Source: Brachypodium distachyon (Eukaryota; Streptophyta; Magnoliopsida; Poales; Poaceae). Taken from it: a stretch of DNA of 64,000 bases. Location: contig NC_016131.3 of assembly GCF_000005505.3 (NCBI RefSeq), positions 37,101,001-37,165,000 on the forward strand. Direction: 5' to 3'. Under the pieces are notes generated by a model. The model worked only from the letters and a program-made list of their open reading frames with translations. It was not told the DNA's origin and made no database searches. Shown in pieces: positions 43,974 through 55,486 of the stretch (the stretch's first letter is position 1; each line of letters starts with the position of its first letter). Both the position numbers and the translations under genes were made by a program.

Positions 43974-44693
43974 ACAAGAAACAAATCACAGTAATATGTT
44001 CCTATCAACTACTAGGATGTGGCTACAAGTTGCTCAACTCTCAAGCTAAAAATCAAGTTCTTACGAGTTCTTACCATGCAAAACAGGAAGGTGATGGCCA
44101 GCGGCGTAACCAACACCTCCGGAGATTAAATGTATCGATGCCTCGGTAAGAAACCAACCTAGGTGTAGAATCGGTGGAGCTTGGAGGCTTTTGTGAGTAG
44201 CAAGGAATAGCAAATAATCAAATCAGCAATGCAAAGTTGAAAATATGCTCAATAATGCTAGTCCTAGCTGCTGGAGTCGATAAGAACGAATTACAGAAAT
44301 AATCTAAGCAGAAGATATGGTGTAGGACTCGACGAGGGACTCGATGGAAGATATGGTGGTTGCAGAAGATTATGGCGTGGCGGTGGTGTGGCAAGGAGTT
44401 TGGCGGCGGAAGATTGATGAAGGAAACCTGTGTCACACGAAGAACAAGAAAACCAAAAGCAAGTTCGATCTAGTAGAAAAAATCTGAAAAATGAGCCAAT
44501 CTAATCCAGCAACTCAACACGATTAATGCAGCAAAGATTTAACAATGCAAATACTAATGTGAAAATTGCAAGGCTCAGATTGATTCTAGGACAAGGTAAC
44601 TAATTCTAATTTTAGTTTAGCTTTTTCTGGACGATAGGTAAAAACAGATCTAAACTACGGATAAACTGGAAAAATCTCATCGAGCAACCTTAA
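43974..44693 (-). other. Leader of B2
   Basis: This is a shortened version of the CRM leader, with only two to three units of the GACTCG minisatellite near 44325-44345. No gene is seen. Confidence 0.8.
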
Positions 44694-44705
44694 GCTCTGA
44701 TACCA
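44694..44705 (-). promoter_or_regulatory. Primer-binding site of B2
   Basis: On the minus strand a perfect TGGTATCAGAGC lies two bases after the LTR. Confidence 0.93.
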
Positions 44706-44707
44706 CG

Positions 44708-45715
44708 TGATATGGGTGTGGGTGGCCCGATCTTTGGATGAGATTGATAACTCTCGATGTGGGTAGGAGGTGACGTTGATGATCCGACTACGGCCTAGGA
44801 GGCAGCGCCTTAGCAATCGATACACCAATTCCAGAGGGTTATTGATCACGCGGGGGCACGATCAACCTGACCACGAAGGTCTTTGTTCCTGCAAGCAATC
44901 GAAGAAAAGGGAAGAACAAGATAAATAGCGGATGCAATCTCAAATTGCGAATATACTATACCAAACAAATGTCTCAACGAGACGATAAGTTGGAGTCTTG
45001 ACGATGGTAAAACAGGTGGTCTAACCGACACACGCGATTACACGAAACTAGTAAAGATGGCTAAACTTTATCTAATCAAAACCCAAGGCTCCTTAGGGGG
45101 CTCATGGGGTATATAAAGGAGGAGGGAGATGTATTTTCGTTCACCTTGAGTAAGGAGGCCGAAATCCAACTCTATCTCTAACTTTCCTAACAAACTACAA
45201 CTCTTTAGGAAACAGAAAAACAGATCTGTCATCTTGTTTTGTCCGCCACGGTCAGCACAAGTCGAATCTCTTGATGGGACCAGATCCATTGGAAAGGTGT
45301 AATTACCTTTCCAACAAGTACTTGTTGCTTAATTTGGACTTGGGATGCGGCCTGGGTGATTAAAACAAATTCGGGTCTTCTGACAGCTCGGACCCGAATC
45401 GGATTCAACTTTAATTCGTGATATCTTTCTCTAGCAAGCTCCGAATCATGTGCCGTTTGATTTGTTGGAAAGTAGACTTGACAGGTTTCACTTTGAATTC
45501 TCCCTTTTCAGGCTATCACACTTCATCTTCACTTTGGACTTATAAAGTTCAATAAGATGCCTACATAATAAAATTACACAAGATAGTAGCTCCGCCTCTT
45601 TGCAAGTAACATATTGAAAACATTTTGTAATTGAATTCACCTGATTATAATTGTTATTAGATACACCAACAATTAGGGTTCTAATGGTCGTATCTAGGTT
45701 AGCATGTCCATATCA
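44708..45715 (-). mobile_element. 5' LTR of B2
   Basis: This 1008-bp LTR is homologous to 37686-38698. The LTR reading frame is closed after five codons here by a base loss that creates TAG. Confidence 0.93.
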
Positions 45716-45720
45716 ACGCG

Positions 45721-45989
45721 TTCGCCTGGCGCTGTTGCTCTGCTCGCTGGGCCCCACCCTTGAGGCGGGAGCCTGCGCCCGGGAACCCTTTCTCCCGGCA
45801 AGTCGCTCCCCGGAAAGCGCCCAGGCCCAACGCACCAAGGAACCTCCCTCCCGGGAAGCGGCTTCCCGGGAGGTGCCCAGGCGGGAATATTCCCCGAAGC
45901 CCCGCTAGCCGACGGAACCTTCCCGGGAACTCGGGGACGGGGCCCACGCGTCGCGCAACGGTGGTACCCCGGGTGCCACTGGTGCGACA
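45721..45989 (-). mobile_element. 3' LTR of D, second piece
   Basis: It continues the D LTR after B2 and ends GGTGCGACA at 45989, matching the LTR end of C. On the minus strand the purine tract CCCAGGGGCTAC (45990-46001) abuts it and is the likely polypurine tract. Confidence 0.87.
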
Positions 45990-46179
45990 GTAGCCCCTGG
46001 GCTTGGGCCGGCATCATCTATTCCCGGATGAGTCTTCCCCAGGTCGGTTGCCGGGCTACGCCCTCAACGGACGCGTGGGCCCCGATTCGCCTCGGGCCCG
46101 CGCCCCTTCGTTGCCCCGTGTACTACATCGTTACAGATGGAGTAGTGGGCGCGTGATTTCTGCCCTAACTTCCCCCTTA

Positions 46180-46300
46180 AATAGGAAAGTTAAGGCCACT
46201 CCGTGCATTACTCCTAATGATTAGGTGTTATTCCCGCGCACCCGTAGGGTACGGAACCGGCCGTTACCAAACGGCGGGGTGTTATAAGGCTCTTACTGTT
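46180..46300 (+). promoter_or_regulatory. Putative promoter of D's antisense gene
   Basis: CTTAAATAGG near 46183 and GTTATAAGGC near 46278 are TATA-like. A pyrimidine-rich stretch follows and the ATG at 46401 lies about 120 bases downstream. This gene points away from the adjacent LTR and opposite to gag-pol, so it needs its own start. Confidence 0.45.
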
Positions 46301-46400
46301 GCCAAAAGGGGAAAGACACTCTGCCCCCCATATCCCTCGTCTTCATCCTCTTTCACATCTCGCATCCAAGCGTGCTTGCTAGCTTCCCCCTTCGTCCCCC

Positions 46401-48215
46401 ATGGCGCCCCCCACCACCAGGAAGGGGAGGTGCAGGTCTCGAAAAAAGCTGCGACCAGCAAGAGCGAGGTGGCAACCAAGGCAGCCGCCGCCAAAGACCA
46501 GAAGAAGCGGGAGATGCGGGCCACGCTCGCTTTCTACCGCCTTGGCTACAACGGCGAGGCGCTGGAGAAGGTCCAGCATGCCGTCGCCTCCAGCTTCAAC
46601 GAGCACGGGGAGACGCTGATCTTCCCGGCGGGCGTCGAGCACCAGGACAACGACTTCCGGGTGTTCGCGCGGTTCCTCCTCACCGGTCTGGTGCCGCCAT
46701 TCTCACTATTCCTCTACGTACTGATGGAGTCTTACCAGCTGCGGGTGGCGCAGCTTCACCCCACATCGCTGTTCCTCCTGGCCACCTTCCAATTCCTCTG
46801 CGAAGCGTTCGTGGGGGTGATGCCATCGGTGGGGCTCTTCCGCCACTACTTCTACCCCTGCATTGAAAATGCGAAGGCGATGTCGTCAGGGGTGGTGTTC
46901 CGCGCCCGCGACCAGATGAAGTCCGAGTTCATCGTCCGGTCGGGGAAGAAGATTAAAAAGGAGCGGCGGGGCGATTGGTGCTGGGTCCGAGTGGAAGACC
47001 CACAGGAGTTCATCCTCTCGCTCACGGAGCTGCCGCAACCCCAAAATGGCTGGCAAGATAGGTACCATCGCGAGGCCGATCTCCTCCTCATCGTGCTTAT
47101 CAAGGCGCTGCGGCTAGCGGGGCTCACCGACGTGGACGTGGCGCGCACCTTCATCCACCGGCGTATAGCGCCGCTTCAACTGCGCTCCAGGCCAGCGTGG
47201 ATGTACACGGGCCCCGGGGACAGGACACGCCTCCTGCAGGACGGCGTGGACTTGGAGACCCTCAGGACGTGGGTGAGGGGAATCTCCGCACGACCTTCCA
47301 ATCAACAAAGTTCCCGCCGGGGGTCTCCTCCCTTCATGCTGGCGTTGCGGCGCTCAGCGACATCGTCAGCGCCTTCCCGCCCTGCAACAAGTGGGGGTTG
47401 ATGGGCAACACCCCCACTCAGGCCCCGCGCGCTCCCCTGCCAGCACCCCACGAGAAGCAGGTGCTCGAGGAGAGCGGGGGCGGATCCGAGCCCAGCTGGC
47501 CCTCCCTCCAGTCACTGGATGACGAGGCGGGCCAGGAGGCAGTGTCCCCTGAAGTCGTCACCGTGGACGACGACGACGAGGACAGCGACAGCGTGCCCCT
47601 GATCGTGCGGAGATCAAGGGCGTTTGTAGCGGCTGCGGCTGTCTCCTCAACGGCGACATCCGCCCCAGCAGCGGCCACCAACCTCGCGGCGGCGGTCGCT
47701 TCAGGGGCGCCCGTCGGTACCTCGGCGGCGTCCGCGGCCGCAGGGGTCGCCGGAACTTCAGCGATGGCTCCCGCCCCAGCGGCGGCCGCCAGCACCATGG
47801 CGGGAGCCGCTCCCCGGGCGCCCGTCGGTACTCCGGTAGCGCCCGCATCCGCAGAGGTCGCCGGAGCCTCGACGGCGGTTTCCACCCCAGCGGCGGCAGC
47901 CTCCCCAGGGTTGGCTCCTGACACCGCGGTGGCATCACCGCCGACTTCCGCGACACTTCGGGCCCCGGCGACCTCACGGGCGCCTACGGCGCCGCCCGCT
48001 CGGGGGGTCTTCCGGGCGTTCGCGCTCCGGTGCAACCCCCCGAAATCCAATTCGCCGACGGGCGCCAACAAAAGGGGGAGGAGCAACTCCCCGCCTGCCA
48101 TGCCGAGCAAGAGGGTGCGCGCGGACGCTGGCGGTGGCGTCGATCCGACCGACACGGGGGCCGGTGGCGTCGCCACCGCGTCCGCCGACAACTCAGCCCC
48201 AACAGGGCGGGGCCG
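46401..48215 (+). pseudogene. Antisense accessory gene of D, exon 1 (Transposase_28-like)
   Basis: From the ATG at 46401 (MAPPTTRKG) one missing base shifts into the main frame (46430-47290). That frame encodes MRATLAFYRLGYNGEALEKV, FPAGVEHQDNDFRVFARFLL, LHPTSLFLLATFQFLCEAFV and SVGLFRHYFYP. These words are typical of the Pfam family Transposase_28 ('putative gypsy type transposon'), found in grass retroelements and not a true transposase. A second frame change near 47290 leads to an acidic stretch (VTVDDDDEDSDSVPL) and a long Ala/Pro/Thr-rich region to 48215, where a GT donor follows. Nuclear or particle location is unknown. Confidence 0.7.
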
Positions 48216-48429
48216 GTGACTGGTATGGCTCCTTTGTTTCTCCTTAGCTGCATTTTTTCAGTTGTTAGTTAATCACATAAACGTGCCTTCTTTTTCAAGC
48301 AGGCGAGGCGGGAGAGCTCCCCCCCCCCCCCGCAAGTCTGTCTGCCGCGCAAGGTAACCACCTTGGTCTCCCTTGTCCGCTTCTGATAGTTCTCTTACTC
48401 GCCGATCTTCACGCTTCTTATCGCTGCAG
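48216..48429 (+). other. Two candidate introns and a small exon in D's antisense gene
   Basis: GT-AG gaps at 48216-48302 (ending TTCAAGCAG) and 48354-48429 (ending CGCTGCAG) flank a 51-base exon at 48303-48353. Element C has GTAAGC...GTGCAG and GTATAT...CTGCAG gaps in equivalent positions, which supports real splicing. Confidence 0.6.
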
Positions 48430-49836
48430 GCACGAGTGCGCCCGTGCCGGGAGCGGGCGCTACAGTCGAGATCACGGGGGCGGTGGAGGAGCCGGAACCG
48501 GCTCCCACGTCAAGCCCCACCGTGCCAGCGACGGCGGCGGCGGCGGCCACCGCCGCCCCTGGGACGGCGCTGGGCGACGTGCCCGCAGCCGGGGTGCGCG
48601 ACTGGCGCGGACTCACCTGTCGCCCAGCAGGAGACACCTCCTGTTGGGAGCAGGGAAGCTTCCCCAGCCCCAGGGTCCCCGGGCGCAGGTGCAGGGGAAG
48701 CTGCCGGGGAAGGACAGCCGGATCCCCTGGAGCAAGTGGGCGACCCCCCGCACAGCCCTATATCAGCAGCGGGGGCTTCGTCATCCTTGGTTGCTCTCCC
48801 CAACACCGACCTCGGCACCTTCGCCGGGCTTGCTTGGAATCCTATCACTTGGGATCCGAGCATCTTCGAGCGGGGACACCGGTTCCTGGACGCCGTCAGG
48901 GACCAACAACAAGCCTTCGTCACCTCTTTCAACGAGGTGAGGGAGCACCACGCCATCGCCAAGAACCAACTCGGCGAGGTGCGAGAAGCCATGGAGAAGG
49001 AGCGGCAAGAGCTCTCCCGGCTGCGCGAGGAGACACGCCTTGCCCGGCAAGCCTTGGAGGACGCCAAGGAGCCGGTGGTCCCGGAGGCCGAGCTCCACCG
49101 GCAGCTGGAGGCCCAGCGCACGAAGATTCAGGGGGAGCTGGACTCGATGGCGCAACCCTCGAAGCAACCAAGAAGGAGCATGCCGGGGTGCTTGCGACGG
49201 CCTAGGCCTGGCTGGACGAGAAGAGCGACCTGATCGCCAACTACCGTGGTGAGATTCAGGGCCTTCGCGTCATGCTGGAGGTGCAAGTCAAGGCCACCGA
49301 GGATGCGGTGGGAGCAACGGCCTGGCACGAGCTCCAACTTGGCACCGCCAAGGACAGAGCGGCCAGGCTTGAGACCAAGCTGGTCGCCGTCCGGGAGGAG
49401 CTCGCCAAGGCAGGAACCGAGATCGCGGTGAAGACCGCGGAGCTGCTGTTGAAGATCGCCCAGGCGCTGCGCGATCTGCTGCCCAAGTTCGAGCTGCAGG
49501 CCGCGGCGGTGGACGGCACGGACATCTCCACTTTGATCCCCTTCTTCTCCGACTTGGTGGGGAAACTTGGGGCGCTCGACGTCTGGATCGCCCAGTACGG
49601 CGCCAACGAGGTCGCCAACTGCCCAGGAGGTTGCCGGGACAATCCTCCCACGGATTCATCTCCGGGACCTGGAGTTTCCCTTCGAGTCCCTGCTGGACGC
49701 TTGGTCAAACAGCGAGGATGAGCCCACGCACACCCAAGCAGTGCGTGAGTTCGTCGATGAAGTGGTCGAGTGGATGCAAATGAAGCCGGAGCCCGAGCCG
49801 TCCGCCGAGCCCCCAGCCGAAGACGCCGGCAACTAG
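48430..49836 (+). pseudogene. Antisense accessory gene of D, exon 3 (coiled coil, broken)
   Basis: It is homologous to C 12518-14070. It has WDPSIFERGHRFLDAVRD, the Glu-rich coiled-coil part, LLPKFELQ, DVWIAQYGANEV and a C-terminus PEPEPSAEPPAED with stop at 49836. Frame changes near 48600, 49155 and 49625 and a stop near 49204 break it, whereas the copy in C is open. About 100 codons of the coiled coil in C are absent here. The 49837-50220 stretch that follows is the gene's 3' end and the start of the spacer, without a gene. Confidence 0.75.
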
Positions 49837-50220
49837 TTGCCGCAGCCCCCAACCGTCCTTTCTGCTTTACAATGTATCTTCCTTTGTTTGCCCCTTCCTG
49901 CAAGTGTGGCGCTTGGCGCCGTTTGAACAATTATCTTCCCATTAGTTTGTGTAATTGTTTGACACTTAGACAATCAAGTTCTTTAACTTGTTCAATTTCT
50001 TGTTCTTTGTTCCCGGTGCTGTCTCGCGGGGCGGTCCTACTAGCCTTTGCGTGTTTTGCCTTGTGTTGCAGGGGACTCACGCGCCTCACCCTTGACCAGA
50101 CCAGGGACCCGGGACGGACCCGCGGTGCCGACCTAGGTCAAGCGGTAGCGGGGAGCCACTCCACTTGCAGGGTAACTACTCCAAGCATGCCCTCCCGGGA
50201 CGGACCCGGGAAGTCACACG

Positions 50221-51236
50221 GTAGAGTAACAGCGGCTCGCCCGGCTTGGGGGTGACGAGGACGGGCGGCGACCTTAGGTACTGTTTGAGTTCCCGGAACG
50301 CCGCCTCAGCCTTGGGAGTCCAGTCAACCGGACCCTTCTTCTTCATCACCTTGAAGAAGGGCAGGGCGCGTTCGCCTAGCCTGGAGAGGAAACACCCCAG
50401 CGCGGCAACGCAGTCGTTGAGGCGCTGGACATCCTTCACCTTGCGGGGGGCCTCCATCTATTCGATAGCCTCTATCTTGCTCGAGCTGGCTTGTATCCCC
50501 CTGTGTGAAACCAAGAAACCCAGAAGCTGCCCGGAGTCGACACTGAAGGTGCACTTCTCGGGATTCAGCTTGAGCTTGATCCTGCGGAGGTTATCAAACG
50601 TCTCCCGCAGGTCATCAATCAGTGAGTCCCCGCGCTTCGATTTGATGACGATGTCGTCCATCCGTTGCGGCCTAGCTGGGGCCCCAAACATTCGCGCAGG
50701 GCGCGCTGGAATGTGGAGCCCCTGTTCTTCAACCCGAAAGGCATGCATGTATAACAATAGCAGCCAACTGGGGTGATGAACGCTGTTTTTTCCTCGTCTT
50801 CGACCGCCATCTTTATTTGATGGTAGCCGGAGAAAGCATCCAGAAAACTCAGCAAGTCACAACCAGCGGTAGAATCAACTATTTGATCGATACGGGGTAC
50901 AGGGAAGGGATCCTTGGGGCATGCACGATTAAGATCAGTAAAATCTACACACATGCGAAGCTTATTCCCTCCTTTAGGTACTACTACAAGGTTAGCCAGC
51001 CAAGTGGGATATAGAACTTCCCTGATTCCCTCGGCAGCCTTGAGCTTGTCCACCTCCTGCTTGATGAAATCTTTACACACTTGCGCTTGCCGCTGAATCT
51101 TCTGCTTGACGGGGCCCGCGTCCGGACGCACCGCGAACCGATGCTCAATAACCTCCCTGCGGACCCCGGGAAGATCCGACGGTTCCCAAGCGAACACGTC
51201 GGCATTATCCCGAAGGAAGGTGATGAGGGCGCCTTC
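50221..51236 (-). pseudogene. pol: Reverse transcriptase of element D (fragment)
   Basis: The minus strand encodes FAWEPSDLPGVRREVIEH, MCVDFTDLNRACPKDPFP, FSGYHQIKMA, MPFGLKNRGSTFQ and, after a frame change near 50660, MDDIVIKSKRGDSL and the start of RNase H (KPGEPLLLY). At about 50221 the frame runs straight into spacer sequence ending ACACGG; all RNase H and integrase coding sequence that C has is deleted. The catalytic MDD is intact in sequence but out of frame with the upstream part. Confidence 0.88.
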
Positions 51237-51239
51237 CTA
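51237..51239 (-). other. TAG codon between protease and RT, shared by C, D and F
   Basis: D: NLTAE-TAG-EGALITF at 51237-51239. C: NLTAE-TAG-ESALVTF at 27919-27921. F: SLPPA-TAG-ESVLVEF at 58795-58797. All three have TAGGAA at the same place in the protein. Confidence 0.85.
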
Positions 51240-53912
51240 TTCGGCAGTAAGGTTCGCACTGACGGTGACGGTGTGTTCCTTGTCGCCGGCTTGGATGGGC
51301 AGCTTCTTCACCTTGGCGGCTCCTCCCGGAGCTTCTGCCCCTTGCCGGGGCATGAGCTCGAACTTGCGCTTCCCCCGGCAAGCTCTTGCAGGGTACCGCG
51401 GGCCTTCTTCGCTGCCGGGGCATCGCCCGACAAGCTGTCGTTTCCAGCAGCATCTTCGTCGCCGGCGTCAGCTGCGGCGGCGGCCCTGACGACCTCGCCA
51501 ACCCACCAAGCCGCGTCCTTGAGGTCGCACCTGATGGAGAGGACTCCATACACGGACGGCATCTTCATCACGCCATAAGCGTCATGAACTTGATCAGCGC
51601 TGGCCAACCAAGGATCCCGTTGTAGGGCAACAGGGTGTGTGCTACGTCGAACACTATGTGTTCGGTCCTGAACGCTTCCCGGGACCCGAAGGTGACCGGC
51701 AGCGTGATGCGCCCCAACGGGCGCACGATCCTGGGGTTCACCCCCCGGAACGGATCGGTGGGCTTCGGCTGCTCCACCGGCAACTGGAGTTTCTCCACCA
51801 GCCTGGCGGATAGGAGGTTAAGTCCCGCTCCGTTGTCCACCAGTACCTTGGTCACCGTCATATTGCTAATGATCGGTGAGATGACAAAGGGTATTACCCC
51901 TGAACCCAGCTGCCGCGCTGGGTGATCGTCGGCGCTGAAGGTGCTCGGCACATGCGACCACCTCAGCGGCTGTTGTGGCTCCGCGTCCGGCAACAATGCG
52001 CACACGTCGCGGGTCCGGCGTGGGATGGGAGAGCGTAGGCTCCCCCATGGATGCAGGCGACGCCGCGAGGCTCCTGGAAGCCCGGTTCGTCGCCGCCAGT
52101 GCAATCGGACCTACGCTGCTCCTCAGCATGCGCCCTATCGCGTCCCTGGGGTGGGCGCTCCCGTCCCGCGTGGGGCTGACCACGCCCCCCTTGGGGTTCG
52201 TCCCTGCCGGCACCGTCGCCGGCAGGCCTCGGCCCCGCTCTGGGGTCGTTCGAGCAGTCTCGGGAGAGATGCCCGATGTCGCCACAGTTGAAGCAGGCGC
52301 CAGCGGCGCGGCGCTCATGGCGGCAGTTCTGCGCGTCGTGGGTCGAGTTGCTGTGGATGGGGCAGCGGGGTGCGTCACCCGGCTTGCCGCCAGACCCGCC
52401 ACCCGGCGAGGCCTTCTTCGCAGGCCTCGCAGCAGGAGCCCCTGAGTCCGCAGCGAGACCCTGCTTCCCGCTGCGCTTGCGGGAACCCTTCTTCTGCGAA
52501 CCCTCGCCGGGGCTCGCGGCAGCCTTAGCTGCTAGCTCGGGCGCTAGGCGCCCTTCCTCGGCCATGGCGCACTTGTGCGCCAAGGTGTACAGATCCTGCG
52601 TCGTCCGGATCCGATGCGTGCTCAGCTTCTCACGCATCTTGGGGTCGCGGACGTTGATGGCGAAGGTGTTGATGATGGCAGCCGCCTCCGCCTCCGCCTC
52701 CGGGATGTAATAGTAGAGATTGGAGAAGCGGTTGACGAAGCTCCACAATGTCTCTCCCGGCTTCTGCACGATAGTGTGCAGCTCTGCCATGGTTCTCGGG
52801 CCCTTATAGCCGCCCTGGAACGCGCTCACAAACTGCTCGCGCAGGTCCTACCAAGTGGCGATGGACCCGGCGGGCAAGTTGAGTAGCCAGGTTCTCGCTG
52901 ATCCTTTCAGGACCATTGGGAATCAGTTGGCTCTGACCTTGTCGTCGGCGCCGATGGCATGCATCCCCAACGTGTAGGTCAGGAGGAAATCCTTGGGATT
53001 GACGGTCCCGTCGTACGTACCGAGCGCGGGTGCTCGGAACTTACGGGGCCTCGTCACCCGCCGCAACTCGCGTGTGAATGCGGTGCAGCCGTCCTCGAGG
53101 CCCATGGGAGCATCTTCCTGCTCCTGTGGGCGTTGGCGCTCTACCTCGCGCCTGCGCCGACGCTCCAAGCGCGGGCGCAGGTCTTCTTGCTGGCGGGCAT
53201 TCAAGATGCCGTGTGCGTCACCCCCCGGAACGGTGGGCGACGAGTTCGAGGACCCCTCCGGGCCCCCGTTTCCCTGGCCTCCCTGTGGAGGGCGAGGGTT
53301 CTCCCCCTGTCGCGAGGCGGGTGGCACGTCCCCGCGCTCCGGGTTCTGCCCGTGGCCGGAGCCTACCGGGGCACCCTCGCCTTGCGGCTGCTAGGCGGCC
53401 AAAGCGAGATGAGCGTCCAACTCCTCGCCCCACGCCACGTGCGCCGGCGTGCCTTGCTACGGTTCATACCGCACCATGACGCACGCGGCGATGATGGCTT
53501 CCGTCGGGGTTCGTGCGGGGGGCAGTCGATTCCCCGAGCGGCAGCTCTCCGCTCTGGCCCCGGACGCCTCCAGGTGCACGAGGTGCGAGCCTCCGGGGGT
53601 CGCTCGTGACGCGGTATGCTCCTAGTGCCGCTGTCGCTGCGCATCCTCGGCTTGCGACTCGACTCGCTGACCGCTGCGGGCGGCACCATGCCCGCTCGCG
53701 CGACTAGCCCCGGCACTGGGGGCAGCCGGTCCCCTCGGCCAATTGTCTGCAGACGGCCGAGGAGGCGGGGGAGGCAGCTGTGATTGCTGCACTCTCGAGG
53801 GGTCTGGGTTCTCCTGAGCCCCCGACTCGGGTCGCACGTCATGCGACCGTGTGTGCGCTGCTGGGGCCTCACGCGAGTCTATCCGAGGATCACCAGCCCG
53901 CTTGGGGGGCAT
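51240..53912 (-). pseudogene. gag: gag and protease of element D (broken)
   Basis: The ATG at 53912 opens MPPKRAGDPRIDSREAPA. A Pro/Arg-rich region follows, then the gag core (YDGTVNPKDFLLTYTLGMHA), FVNRFSNLYYYIPEAEAEAA and a zinc knuckle (CFNCGDIGHLSRDC near 52270). The protease follows with VLVDNGAGLNLLSARLVEKL near 51830. After it comes an Ala-rich linker (AAAAADAGDEDAAGN) that also occurs in part in C. Frame changes and stops near 53600, 53390, 52920, 52850, 52000 and 51600 break the frame. The DNG-type protease motif replaces the usual DTG/DSG and is common in Tat elements as far as I know. Confidence 0.85.
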
Positions 53913-54020
53913 GGTGCCTGGTCTCGTCGGCGAAGAAGATGAAGCCGACGTCGAGGCAAGCACTGCTGCTGGCGATCACCGGTGAGCTCTACTCCCGCGC
54001 CCCCTACCTGGCGCGCCCGA

Positions 54021-54984
54021 TGTCCTCGCACGGGGCTCTGACACGGGGGGCGTGCGGTCATGGCCCCCTTTTAGGTTCAGCAAGGGCGTCGGGGATCGCT
54101 CCGACGATTGCCGGCGTGGCCGATGGTCCTTTGCGACCGGCGAAGTGGTGTACCCGGGATGCACACAAACCAAGAATGCATGCACGCGGTTTGGGCCACC
54201 CGGAGGTGTAAAACCCTACGTCCTGCCTGTCTGAACTAGTATTGATTATTGATCAAGTGTTTACACCTTGCCGGGGGAGGGTCCCCAGGCTCTCTCTCCT
54301 TTCTTGCTAAATGCTACTTGCTATTCTTCGACTAGGGCTAGTTGTGAACTGTGAGTCCATGTAACTGTGTGACCGTCGAACCCTTTGACTGTTGGCGGAG
54401 GTCCTCCTTTATTTCTCAAGGGGATGCCACAGGTGCCACAATGCATGCACTACAAGTGTCGAACGGGGAGGCATACAACTCCCCCTCGGTGAGCTGGTGG
54501 CACGCATGGGCGCCACCTCCGCCGCTAGGGGCCTAAAACCCTAGGGTAGGATTGGACAGCAACTGTTCACCTGATTCGGACGGGTAACGCTCCTCTTGTC
54601 GGCTCATTTAATGAGCCGTGCGCCTCACTCCTCACCCTGGGGAGGCCGCGCACCCGGCGCCCGCCACGCGTTTGCGTGGCGCTGTTGCTCTGCTCGCTAG
54701 GCCCCACCCTTGAGGCAGGAGCCTATGCCCGGGAACCCCTTCTCCCGGCAAGTCGCTCCCTGGGAAGCGCCCAGGCCCAACGCACCCGGGAACCTCCCTC
54801 CCGGGAAGCGGCTTCCCGGGAGGTGCCCAGGCGGGAATATTCTCCGAAGCCCCGCTAGCCCTTCCGGGCTGGTAGCTTGCCGGGCTGCTCGTGGCTGCAG
54901 CCCGGGACGGAACCTTCTCAGCAACTCAGGGATGGGGCCCACGCGTCGCGCAGCGGTGGTACCCCGGGTGCCACTGGTGCCACA
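54021..54984 (-). mobile_element. 5' LTR of D
   Basis: This 964-bp LTR runs from TGTCCTCGCACGG to GGTGCCACA. The primer site GGGCGCGCCAGGTAGGGG (minus strand) lies just left of it at about 54001-54018 and has one change from that of C. Confidence 0.9.
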
Positions 54985-55486
54985 AGAGTGGAGACGCAAG
55001 TGGTATGTACCGGGTGCGCGATCAGCGCTCCTGGTGGGAGTAGCCCCCGGGTCGGGGGTCGACTAAAAGTAGTCGAGCGCGGACCCCAGTTCTCTATTTC
55101 CTGAATATTCCTCTATTTACTTGCTAAGGAAGGTCGCGGCCTCAAGGTAAGGCCTACTCACGCAGGCTTTGCTGCCGTGTGTTTTGTAGACGAGGACTCC
55201 ACTAAATTGGACGCAGCTTGGGTGTGTCCAAAATAGGGTTCAGAATCGATTGGACGCAGACAAGCAGCTTTTGTTGGGTCCATCTTGCTGAGTGGGCGAG
55301 AGCTGATTATTGTCCTTTGCTCCATGTGACTCGCAATAAGTTGTTATAGCGAGTACGGGCGAAGCCCCCCGAGCAGGTGGTGAGCCAAAAGACAAGTAAA
55401 ATACTTCTGAGTAGAGAAGGCTGAAAACTTTATTAAGTACCGAAGTACACGATTGAAACAATTGTAGTCTTAAAGAAATAAGGATG
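54985..55486 (-). other. Spacer of F, right of element D
   Basis: No gene is present. It carries the second copy of ACCGGGTGCGCGA (about 55012), followed by GTAGCCCCCGGGTCGGGGG, then AT-rich sequence with many stops. Confidence 0.6.

Larger units (their letters stand above)
37686..45715 (-). mobile_element. Non-autonomous CRM-related element B2 (gag only)
   Basis: The element is flanked by ACGCG at 37681-37685 and 45716-45720. LTRs are at 37686-38698 (3') and 44708-45715 (5'), with a primer site, a ~0.72-kb leader, gag and a polypurine tract; there is no protease, RT or integrase. Without the nested solo LTR it is about 3.8 kb. Leader, primer site, polypurine tract and R/U5 match H. Confidence 0.92.
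37136..54984 (-). mobile_element. Tat-lineage element D (internally deleted)
   Basis: D has the same subfamily structure as C. On the minus strand: 5' LTR 54021-54984, primer site, gag, protease and RT. Then, after a deletion at about 50221, the spacer start, antisense gene, polypurine tract and 3' LTR follow. RNase H, integrase and most of the spacer are gone. The outermost ~120 bases of the 3' LTR are missing at 37136, so no TSD can be read. AGAGT at 54985-54989 is the candidate right half. B2 is inserted in the 3' LTR. Confidence 0.85.

Noticed and set aside
47418..48191. 257-codon minus-strand frame opposite exon 1 of D's antisense gene
   Set aside because: It is an Ala/Pro/Gly-rich shadow of the + strand Ala/Pro/Thr-rich frame.
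4763..54984. E and D as the two ends of one Tat element
   Set aside because: The two LTRs differ visibly, the flanks CCTTG and AGAGT do not match, and D has its own 3' LTR at 37136-45989.
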